A DNA stretch of 64,000 nucleotides from Flavobacterium sp. LPB0248 (lineage in GTDB: Bacteria; Bacteroidota; Bacteroidia; Flavobacteriales; Flavobacteriaceae): NCBI RefSeq assembly GCF_013388355.1, contig NZ_CP058246.1:186001-250000 (forward strand), in the 5' to 3' direction. The stretch's first letter is position 1. Every line of letters starts with the position of its first letter. Shown in pieces: positions 8,466 to 14,894 of the stretch. The notes below the pieces were generated by a model. It did not search any database and was not told the origin of the DNA. It saw only the letters and a program-made list of their open reading frames with translations. The position numbers and the translations under genes are program-made.

Positions 8466-9032
8466 CTACATCTTATAAACATACTTCGCGTTCACATATC
8501 CAAAATTACCTGATTGAATCCCCTTCACCTGCAACCATTCTCCATCAATAGCAATAACCATTAAGATAACATATTTTTTAAGGTTTTCTATTACATTATA
8601 TTCATTTCCTGGTCCTTCACGCAACTTAAGGTTTTCCACATTTACGGCCAGCATATCTTCGGGACTATATGTAATCACCGCTTTTTTTGCTACAGCTTCT
8701 TTTTTTGTTTTGGATTTAACAGACGGCTCGGAAGTAAAAGAAACTGCTGCAGATTTTGCTGACGGATTTACAGTCCTGCTCTTCGTAGCTTTAGGTGCTG
8801 CTGTGTACCTAACGGGTGGCGAATATGAAGCGCATACCCCGCAACTTCCACCGTTCGAGCAATGTGCACACCTACTGCAGTTCGAACAGGCACTGCAATA
8901 TGCACTGCCAGTACATCTGCCTTCCTCTTTAGGTTTTCCATCGCAACAGCTTGCCACTAGCTTATTGTTCTGTGCACTCGAGGTTAGTGCTGTAAAAAAG
9001 AAAAATGTATAAGCAAAAATTATTCTAATCAT
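8466..9032 (-). CDS. secreted Cys-rich SH3-domain protein
   Basis: A 188-residue secreted protein. The start is set at Met9 of the open frame (9032) because MIRIIFAYTFFFFTALTSSAQ is a clean signal peptide, whereas the upstream eight residues are charged. The mature N-terminus has about twelve Cys in 45 residues (GSAYCSACSNCSRCAHCSNG), followed by a Lys/Ser/Ala-rich linker and a C-terminal bacterial SH3 domain (NVENLKLREGPGNEYNVIEN ... GEWLQVKG). Such SH3 domains usually bind cell-wall peptides; the Cys cluster could bind metal or be disulfide-linked. It is probably monocistronic. The function is unknown. Confidence 0.75.
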   Translation of the reverse strand: MIRIIFAYTFFFFTALTSSAQNNKLVASCCDGKPKEEGRCTGSAYCSACSNCSRCAHCSNGGSCGVCASYSPPVRYTAAPKATKSRTVNPSAKSAAVSFTSEPSVKSKTKKEAVAKKAVITYSPEDMLAVNVENLKLREGPGNEYNVIENLKKYVILMVIAIDGEWLQVKGIQSGNFGYVNAKYVYKM

Positions 9033-9111
9033 AATAAATCGTTTTATTTCAGACAAACCTAAAGAAAGCTTTTTAGAAAAATATACGGTTTTCCATAATT
9101 AGAGATTTATC

Positions 9112-9150
9112 CATAAAAAAAAACAGTGAAGTTAATTCACTGTTTTTTTT
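9112..9150. terminator. intrinsic terminator, CAGTGAA family copy 1
   Basis: Stem AAACAGTGAA (9121-9130) pairs with TTCACTGTTT (9136-9145) around GTTAA, with an A-run before and a T-run after. It lies downstream of the VKOR fusion gene on the - strand. Copies with the same stem and loop occur at 14466-14494 and 18211-18243. Confidence 0.8.
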
Positions 9151-9210
9151 TCATCAATCCTTTAGGTAGTACAAACGTATGCGCATGAATATTAAATGTT
9201 TTAAAAGATG

Positions 9211-9240
9211 GGGCTCACGAACGGGACGCTCGCGCCAGCA
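9211..9240. repeat. GC-rich CACGAnCG...CGCTCGC repeat, copy 1
   Basis: A GC-rich patch (CACGAACGGGACGCTCGCGC) in AT-rich surroundings, similar to CACGAGCGAGGCGCTCGCTA at 14401-14420. Both lie beside REP-like palindromes or CAGTGAA terminators. Confidence 0.45.
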
Positions 9241-9344
9241 AGGTGAAATAGTGATTTTATATATTTATCATCGCTAAATTTAGATGCAAATATTTTGATA
9301 AAAATTAATGTCACTCTGTTTTTTGTTTTTACATTAAAAAATAT

Positions 9345-10949
9345 CTAATAATTAATAAACTCTTCTACAAAAAAATCGTCCTCCACCAGATCATTTACAA
9401 AAAATCTGAGATTTTCTCTGTCGTATGTTTTTGGGTACTGATATCCATTTATAAAAAGAGCTGGGGTAAAGTTAATGCCATTATTTTTACACCACTCATT
9501 TTGTTGTCTATAAATTAAATCTATTTTCTGACTATCAAAAGGTAATTCATATCTTTTTATCCAATCTTTTAAATCTTTAATTTCAAACCAATAATGTAAA
9601 GCCTCAAAAAAAGAAACAGGTCCTTTCTCAAAATAAATTCCTATTAAACTTCTATAAAAAAGTTTCTTTTCTTCGTCCAAAACATCAATATTAACACTTA
9701 TTATAACTTTTATTTTTAGGTTATTGGCATTTGATTCTAATATCTCTTCCAGAATTTCATGAACTTTTCCACAATACCCACAAAAAGGACTTGTAATAAT
9801 TGTTATTTCGGTATTACTGTCTTCGTTTCCTATAATAATTGGACTATATGGTAATTCCATTTTACGATCAGATACTAATACTTTTTTAAAAATTTCATAA
9901 TTACGTATAAATCTATTACTGGATAACTGAAATTCTTTTAACTCTTTTTGCTTTAATAGTATTTTTTTTAAGGTGAACCAAGTTAAAGCTACTGTAGAGA
10001 AAACAAGTCCTAAAACAATTAATGATTTATATGAAATAGCAAAATCATTTACTTGAAATACAGCCAAATAAATTAACTCTAATATTGTAATCCCAATAAT
10101 AACTAAACAAATTGGGCACCATTTTTTTTCAACATACTTTTGATAGTATAATGAAAGCAGAACTACAGGCAATGATAACAATAATAAGATTTTTTGAACC
10201 GAGAAAAATGTAATTGTATCTCCAAAAAGTAAAAGCGCAAAAAGTCCTAAAAACTGAAATGTGAAGAATATAACGCTCAAATCACTAAAATTCAAGAATT
10301 TAAAAATCTCCCATTTATATGAATTTACTACAGTTGCACAACTTGCATTAGATGAAATATTGCAAAACTTATTTATCAATTCACTTTTTGCTCCAAATAA
10401 ATTTTTAAGCGCTGCTACAGAAAACAGAATCCCAAATAAAGGAAAAATTAGAAATAATTTGGTTATAAAATTCTCTTCTAGAACAAACAACGTTGATAAA
10501 AAGAACAAAACACCTAATAATGGGAGGCTCAAAAGTATATTACTTTTTTTTTGAGTAACTAAAATTGTTGTTTCTTCTTTTTCTACTAAAAATACAATTC
10601 CGTTCCATCTTGATTCTAATTCATCTTTAGTTATTTCGATGACTTCTTTATCTTTATTGTAAAAATAACTGGCTCCATCTTTTTTAACAAAATAGAGTTC
10701 TGGTGCATTATATGGTTTATCCTTATGCTCTTTCAAAACAGCAATAAAATATTCCGGCAATAATTCTATTTCAGAAACATCAACCCTAATTACACCATTT
10801 TTAATATTAAAAAAAGACAAAGCATCAGCAATAGCCAATATTGAAGGGTAATCAGGATGCGATTCAATCTGAAACAGGAATTCAGCTTTATCAATTTTTA
10901 TATCTTCTTTTTCTAAATATTGAAAAAGATAATTGAAATTTTCAGTCAT
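9345..10949 (-). CDS. C39-like / VKOR / thioredoxin fusion protein
   Basis: A 534-residue membrane thiol oxidoreductase in three parts. Residues 1-125 resemble a peptidase C39 domain (FLFQIESHPDYPSILAIADA) but contain no Cys, so they cannot cleave and may only bind leader peptides. Residues about 135-330 are a multi-TM vitamin K epoxide reductase domain with loop cysteines Cys196 and Cys204 and the CPIC redox centre (Cys278, Cys281). Residues about 370-530 are a DsbA/thioredoxin-like domain with Cys390-Gly-Tyr-Cys393 and a cis-Pro segment FTPALFING. Such a chain can form disulfides in exported proteins, passing electrons from the thioredoxin part to VKOR and quinone. It lies just downstream of a Cys-rich precursor gene, so oxidative folding of that peptide is the likely job. 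A terminator follows at 9112-9150. Confidence 0.85.
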   Translation of the reverse strand: MTENFNYLFQYLEKEDIKIDKAEFLFQIESHPDYPSILAIADALSFFNIKNGVIRVDVSEIELLPEYFIAVLKEHKDKPYNAPELYFVKKDGASYFYNKDKEVIEITKDELESRWNGIVFLVEKEETTILVTQKKSNILLSLPLLGVLFFLSTLFVLEENFITKLFLIFPLFGILFSVAALKNLFGAKSELINKFCNISSNASCATVVNSYKWEIFKFLNFSDLSVIFFTFQFLGLFALLLFGDTITFFSVQKILLLLSLPVVLLSLYYQKYVEKKWCPICLVIIGITILELIYLAVFQVNDFAISYKSLIVLGLVFSTVALTWFTLKKILLKQKELKEFQLSSNRFIRNYEIFKKVLVSDRKMELPYSPIIIGNEDSNTEITIITSPFCGYCGKVHEILEEILESNANNLKIKVIISVNIDVLDEEKKLFYRSLIGIYFEKGPVSFFEALHYWFEIKDLKDWIKRYELPFDSQKIDLIYRQQNEWCKNNGINFTPALFINGYQYPKTYDRENLRFFVNDLVEDDFFVEEFINY

Positions 10950-11035
10950 TTTAATGGCTTATTTTGTTGGAATTTTAATTCTTTGGCTATAAAGTCTTTA
11001 TTTGTTCTCAGTTTATTATGTTTTTAAATAATGGT

Positions 11036-11061
11036 AGTTTCACCTCAATTGAGGTGAAACT
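11036..11061 (-). terminator. hairpin after precursor gene A
   Basis: A perfect 26-bp palindrome, AGTTTCACCTCAA and its complement, 13 bases after the stop of the 59-aa peptide gene. There is no strong U-run, so it may act as an attenuator or a 3' mRNA stabiliser between a highly expressed peptide and the VKOR gene. Nearly the same hairpin follows precursor B. Confidence 0.65.
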
Positions 11062-11074
11062 CATTTTCAACTAA

Positions 11075-11254
11075 TTATGGTTTAGTGCAAGTACCGCAAT
11101 CACTGCAATACCAACCATCGTCACAACCACTAGAACATTGTGAGTTACTGCGACAAGGTTTTCCGCCAGAGAAACTTCCTGCCATAATAATTTTCATTTC
11201 ATTTCTTGTTAACTTAGACTGAGCATTAGCCAGATTCATTTTTAATTTTTTCAT
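11075..11254 (-). CDS. Cys-rich RiPP/bacteriocin precursor peptide A
   Basis: A 59-residue peptide read directly from the - strand. Residues 1-26 form a leader (MKKLKMNLANAQSKLTRNEM, then KIIMAG) of the type found on Bacteroidota natural-product precursors with cleavage after a small-small pair such as Ala-Gly. The core (residues 27-59) is rich in Ser, Gly and Cys, with Cys at 34, 40, 44, 50, 53 and 56 (PCRSNSQCSSGCDDGWYCSD), so up to three disulfides are possible. Precursor B has the same leader and shares the SxGW(Y/F)C core element. A conserved 5' block with an 18-bp palindrome precedes it and a hairpin follows. The VKOR fusion downstream and the DUF6625-like gene upstream are candidate maturation enzymes. 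Confidence 0.75.
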   Translation of the reverse strand: MKKLKMNLANAQSKLTRNEMKIIMAGSFSGGKPCRSNSQCSSGCDDGWYCSDCGTCTKP

Positions 11255-11322
11255 GGAATTTTGTTTTTATTAAATAGTTAATTATATTCTTTTTACCTTC
11301 AATCACGTGCACTTGATTTATG
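11255..11322 (-). promoter_or_regulatory. conserved 5' block of precursor A with operator-like palindrome
   Basis: About 68 bases before the start codon are nearly identical to those before precursor B. They contain AATCAcGTGCACtTGATT (11301-11318), a palindrome with 16 of 18 symmetric positions. This is the best candidate for a regulator site or shared 5' UTR. Confidence 0.5.
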
Positions 11323-11378
11323 TAAAGAATATCTTTTTCAGGAGAATTTTTCTCTCTTTTTATATTTATAAAGCAATT

Positions 11379-12209
11379 TTAGTAGTAGATGCTTTTTTTA
11401 CTTATATAATATTTATCAGGTATTTTTCTAGGTTTTTTGAGCGGGATATAATTTTTTTTGAACCAAAATAAATGATACATCACACCTTCAAATTCATTTT
11501 TATAATAAATTCTTCCATTATCGAAGGTGATTCTACCAGTTAGTCCTTCAATGAGAATAAAATCGAAATGAGCATTTATTTCCTTAGTAAGTTGTGCTTT
11601 TCTGATAATATGCGTAAAACTTTCGATTTCCGTATTAATGTCAAATATTGAGTTACCTTCTGTTAATTCATCCCATGCAAAATTACATTCGTCAAAACAA
11701 AAATGTTCTGAGTTAGAAAAAACTCTTCTAAAGTCCTTACTCCTCATAAAAAAAGTGTTCATTAAGTCATTGTTTTTATATAATGCAAAGCATCCAGTAG
11801 TATAATCATGACGAAGACTTATAAAATCATATTGATTCAGCATGTCCTGATTGATAAAATCACGAACGTCTCCGTAAATTATATCTAAATCACTTTGCCC
11901 CCAAAAATCATATCCATTTATAATTTCTGGAAACAAAAAACCATATGCTGGCTTAAAATCGCATAACTTGTAGGGATAATCAATGTTTATTTTAAAACCT
12001 AATTTCTCAGATGCCGAGTTAATTATATCTTCCAGCTCTCTGAAAATAATTTTAACATTATCAGGTTTATTAGGTATTATTTCGGTATTATTGGTGATTA
12101 TATAAAAATCTATTGTTGGGTTAAATCTACATGAATGTATGTAATAAGGAAGATACCAAGGATAATCTCCGTACCAACATGTAATGACTGCTATTGATTT
12201 TAATTTCAT
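11379..12209 (-). CDS. DUF6625-like putative glycosyltransferase A
   Basis: A soluble 276-residue protein that starts MKLKSIAVITCWYGDYPWYL and has the pattern of DUF6625 proteins, which look like GT-A fold glycosyltransferases. Key parts are SCRFNPTIDFYIITN (residues 26-40), YKLCDFKPAYGFLFPE, and a DxD motif at Asp107-Leu-Asp109 in DFWGQSDLDIIYGDVRDF, which in GT-A enzymes binds the metal and nucleotide sugar. It is clearly related to the 298-aa protein encoded at 12685-13581. It sits 125 bases upstream of precursor A on the same strand. Glycosylation of the precursor core is inferred from this context; an unrelated cell-surface sugar role is possible. Confidence 0.7.
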   Translation of the reverse strand: MKLKSIAVITCWYGDYPWYLPYYIHSCRFNPTIDFYIITNNTEIIPNKPDNVKIIFRELEDIINSASEKLGFKINIDYPYKLCDFKPAYGFLFPEIINGYDFWGQSDLDIIYGDVRDFINQDMLNQYDFISLRHDYTTGCFALYKNNDLMNTFFMRSKDFRRVFSNSEHFCFDECNFAWDELTEGNSIFDINTEIESFTHIIRKAQLTKEINAHFDFILIEGLTGRITFDNGRIYYKNEFEGVMYHLFWFKKNYIPLKKPRKIPDKYYISKKSIYY

Positions 12210-12684
12210 TCTTTTTATTAAATTAACCTAATTGTACTTTCATTTTTAATCGAATATGTAATAATTTACATTGATTTAAAACTTCGAGATAGAATGTAAA
12301 TGTATTTTTTTTTATGATAATTTTCTTATGATTAATAGTCCGAAAAATAGACAAACATTAACTAATCCATAGAAAAGTCAACCATTTCCTATAATTCAAT
12401 AAAACCGTAAAAATTTAATGTTGTGTTTTTGTAGTGTTTTTTAATAAAAAAAATCCTTTAGTTACTGTCTGCGAATGATGAGAAAGCTTTTGACAAAATT
12501 TAATCATAGTAATTTTAAGAAATAATCACCATTAAAATCTTTGTTTTTAACTTAAAAGAGACAGAATCTCTAAAATTAATTATAAAATTAAAACTTGTAA
12601 AAAAAGAATTTTCTTAAGGCTTAACTTAAAAAGCAAAATATTATTGACCTATGTAGTAAAGCATTTTCTATCTATACTTTTAGT
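12210..12684. other. intergenic region with a block duplicated at 14.1-14.3 kb
   Basis: No gene is seen in these 475 bases. The part 12270-12460 resembles 14100-14280 (common blocks include CATTTACA with a preceding A-run, a TTGACTTTT box on the - strand, and a block reading AACATTAAA). On the - strand, TTGAC (12377-12381) and TAATGTTTG (12352-12360) could form the promoter of the DUF6625-like gene A. The rest, 12461-12684, is AT-rich without visible structure. Confidence 0.4.
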
Positions 12685-13581
12685 CTAAAATAATATTATT
12701 TTTTGAAGCTTTTTTTGCAATCTTAAATATGAAAGCCTAATGAAACTATTTTTATTTATCCCCTTTTTATTGAAATAAAAAATATCTGGAATTGGATAAG
12801 TTACTTTCTTATTTTTACATTTTACCTTATAATCAATCATATCATAAAACAGACACTCAAACTGATCTTTAAATAAAATTATTCCATTATCCCATCTTAT
12901 CCTATTTGACATTCCCTGTGCTATTATATGATCAAAAAAGACTCTAAAATCTCCATTTTGATTACCTTTCATTGCAAGATATGTCATGCTCTGAATATTT
13001 GAAGGAAAATCAAAAATAGAATATCCCATACTTAACTCATGATATAAGAAGTTACATTCAACAAAAGAAAAATGTTGTTCTTGTGTAAAAACATGTTTGT
13101 AATCCCTGCTCTCTGTAAATAGCATGTTCATTTTTTCATTATTGCGATATAAACAAAATGTTCCTGTTATAAAATCATGACGTGTATTTATAATATCATA
13201 ATTTTCCAATAATTCATCTGTAATAAACCCTCTAATATCTCCATAAACCATATCAATATCTCCATGTCCCCAGAAATCGTACGAAGCTATAAGATCCGAA
13301 AATAAAAACCCGTAAGCAGGCTTATAATCACATAATTTATAAGGGTTGTTTAATACTATATCAAATCCTAATTTTTTTGTTGCATTAATTTTAAACTCTT
13401 CTAATGTCATATCTATAATTATAACATTATCAGGTTTATCAAATATTTCTTCTCTATTATCAGTAACTATAAAAAAATCTATCGTTGGGTTATAACTACA
13501 AGACTTAATAAAATAAGGAAAATACCATGGATAAACTCCATACCAACATGTGATCATTGCAATTGAATGCGAATTATTCAT
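12685..13581 (-). CDS. DUF6625-like putative glycosyltransferase B
   Basis: A soluble 298-residue paralogue of the protein at 11379-12209. It shares the N-terminal ITCWYGVYPWYFPYFIKSCS pattern, NPTIDFFIVTDN, YKLCDYKPAYGFLFSD and a DxD motif (Asp108-Ile-Asp110 in FWGHGDIDMVYGDIRGF). It is longer at the C-terminus, with a Lys-rich tail (SYLRLQKKLQKIIL). Its gene follows precursor B on the same strand, about 150 bases after its stop. The pairing of each precursor with its own enzyme suggests that each modifies its neighbour's product; sugar donor and acceptor are unknown. Confidence 0.7.
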   Translation of the reverse strand: MNNSHSIAMITCWYGVYPWYFPYFIKSCSYNPTIDFFIVTDNREEIFDKPDNVIIIDMTLEEFKINATKKLGFDIVLNNPYKLCDYKPAYGFLFSDLIASYDFWGHGDIDMVYGDIRGFITDELLENYDIINTRHDFITGTFCLYRNNEKMNMLFTESRDYKHVFTQEQHFSFVECNFLYHELSMGYSIFDFPSNIQSMTYLAMKGNQNGDFRVFFDHIIAQGMSNRIRWDNGIILFKDQFECLFYDMIDYKVKCKNKKVTYPIPDIFYFNKKGINKNSFIRLSYLRLQKKLQKIILF

Positions 13582-13695
13582 TTTGTTATACCGCTTTAAG
13601 ATTCTAAATCAATTTATTTAAACTTACTCAAAATACCTTTTAATAGTTTATTGAATACTTTAGAATAAACATAAAACTTACGTTTTTTCTATAAT

Positions 13696-13725
13696 ATAGT
13701 TTCACCTCAATAGAGGTGAAACTAT
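13696..13725 (-). terminator. hairpin after precursor gene B
   Basis: ATAGTTTCACCTC (13696-13708) pairs with GAGGTGAAACTAT (13713-13725) around AATA, 9 bases after the stop. It is almost the same as the hairpin after precursor A. No strong U-run follows, so partial termination or mRNA stabilisation is likely. Confidence 0.65.
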
Positions 13726-13734
13726 GCTTATTTT

Positions 13735-13896
13735 TTAACAGATGATACAGAACCAACCATCACTGTAACCACTAGGGCATCTATCATCTTTATAACATTT
13801 AGAAGGACCACTTCCACTTCCCGCCATAATGATTTTCATTTCATTTCTTGTCAATTTTGTCTGTGCATTAGCCAAACTCATTTTTAATTTTTTCAT
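13735..13896 (-). CDS. Cys-rich RiPP/bacteriocin precursor peptide B
   Basis: A 53-residue peptide read from the - strand. The leader (MKKLKMSLANAQTKLTRNEM, then KIIMAG) differs from that of precursor A at only two of 26 positions. The core (27-53) has Cys at 34, 40, 50 and 53 in the order SKCYKDDRCPSGYSDGWFC, enough for two disulfides, and ends at its last Cys. The conserved 5' block and 3' hairpin match those of precursor A. The high leader identity with a divergent core is the usual sign of RiPP precursors that share processing enzymes. No dedicated ABC exporter is in the window, so export must depend on genes elsewhere. Confidence 0.75.
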   Translation of the reverse strand: MKKLKMSLANAQTKLTRNEMKIIMAGSGSGPSKCYKDDRCPSGYSDGWFCIIC

Positions 13897-13966
13897 AGAA
13901 TTTTATTTTTTATTTAATAGTTAATTATATTCTTTTTTACCTTCAATCACGTGCACTTGATTTACT
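13897..13966 (-). promoter_or_regulatory. conserved 5' block of precursor B with operator-like palindrome
   Basis: Nearly identical to 11255-11322, including the palindrome AATCAcGTGCACtTGATT at 13945-13962. Further upstream, TTGAC (14200-14204, read on the - strand) and TAGATTTT (14177-14184) have the spacing of a Bacteroidota promoter (17 bases). Confidence 0.5.
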
Positions 13967-14465
13967 TAAAAAAAAATTATTTTAAGAGAATATTGTCTCA
14001 TTTTTTAGTTCATTAAATAGTTCTTCACGAAGAAAATTCTCAATTTAATCTATCTATTACCATTATTATTTTACGGTAAAGAAATCTTTTTGCATTCATT
14101 TCATACCTTAAGATAAATTGTAAATGTATTTTTTTTATGATATTTTTCTTATCATTTCTATCCTGAAAAATTTAAAAAAATCTAACTAACTTGAAAAAAG
14201 TCAATTATTTCCTATATTTTATAAATCAGTAAAAAATTTAATGATGTGTTTTTGTAGCGTTTTTTTATAATAAAAAATAATTACTAGTCGTTACCTCCAC
14301 TAGCGCATGCGTTTCACTCGTGAGCATATGTTTTGAATTCAGAAATTGATTAACGACAATTATTTCTAAGTAATAATGCAAATTGATTTTATGAATTGGG
14401 CACGAGCGAGGCGCTCGCTAAAGCGAAATTTACAATTTATGATAAAAGCTATACTTATCCACAAA

Positions 14466-14494
14466 AAAACCAGTGAAGTTAATTCACTGGTTTT
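14466..14494. terminator. intrinsic terminator, CAGTGAA family copy 2
   Basis: AAAACCAGTGAA (14466-14477) pairs with TTCACTGGTTTT (14483-14494) around GTTAA. It has the same stem and loop as the copies near 9.1 and 18.2 kb. Confidence 0.75.
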
Positions 14495-14501
14495 CTAATC
14501 A

Positions 14502-14533
14502 CCCGATCGCGCGAATTTGTAATCCGTGCCCGC
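14502..14533 (+). repeat. REP-like palindrome, copy 2
   Basis: Frame CCCGATCGCGCG...TGCCCGC with the core GAATT-TGT-AATCC, one change from copy 1. Confidence 0.6.
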
Positions 14534-14614
14534 AGCAGTAAGACGCAAAGCCAATCACTAAAGCAAAAGTTACAAATATTTTTCTGATTTAGTCTTGTAA
14601 ATATATCTATCCAT

Positions 14615-14729
14615 GGATTACAAATTCGCGCTATCGTTGTATAGTTGCTGAAATAAATCTATGAGAATATTTTTACTTCAAAAATAACTACCAATCTTTG
14701 TGGGCACGGATTACAAATCCGCGCTATCG
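14615..14729 (-). repeat. REP-like palindromes, copies 3 and 4 (direct repeat, inverted to copy 2)
   Basis: GGATTACAAATTCGCGCTAT (14615-14634) and GGATTACAAATCCGCGCTAT (14708-14727) are both followed by TCGTTG, GCTGA and AAATCTATG. They face copy 2, the head-to-head layout of REP doublets. Confidence 0.6.
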
Positions 14730-14811
14730 TTGCTGAGCTAAATCTATGTGATCTGGTAAGAGACATTCATACATCTCTTTATAAGAACTCTTTGGAGAGC
14801 TGAAAATGAGA

Positions 14812-14838
14812 ATGAGCCCGATACAATATCGAGCTCAT
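14812..14838 (-). terminator. hairpin after the GH87 gene
   Basis: ATGAGC-C-CGATA pairs with TATCG-A-GCTCAT around CAA, 57 bases after the stop of the GH87 gene. The U-run is weak, so the function is probable rather than certain. Confidence 0.5.
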
Positions 14839-14894
14839 TATGATGAAATTTAATTATAAATTTATCTGCAGTTCCTTTTATGAATTTTAATCTA

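Larger units (their letters stand above)
14100..14894. repeat. repeat-rich intergenic region
   Basis: About 800 bases with no gene. It holds the upstream block shared with 12270-12460 (14100-14280), a GC-rich CACGAGCG...CGCTCG hairpin (14403-14417), a CAGTGAA-type terminator (14466-14494), three REP-like palindromes (14502-14533; inverted copies at 14615-14636 and 14702-14729, the latter two sharing a tail of about 25 bases) and a hairpin at 14812-14838 after the GH87 gene. Confidence 0.6.

Noticed and set aside
8710..9012. 100-aa frame on the + strand
   Set aside because: Antisense to the signal peptide and Cys-rich part of the SH3 protein; its low-complexity look comes from that gene.
14610..14730. 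tRNA or small RNA gene in the repeat region
   Set aside because: The hairpins are REP-like palindromes; no cloverleaf, anticodon arm or TTC loop can be drawn.
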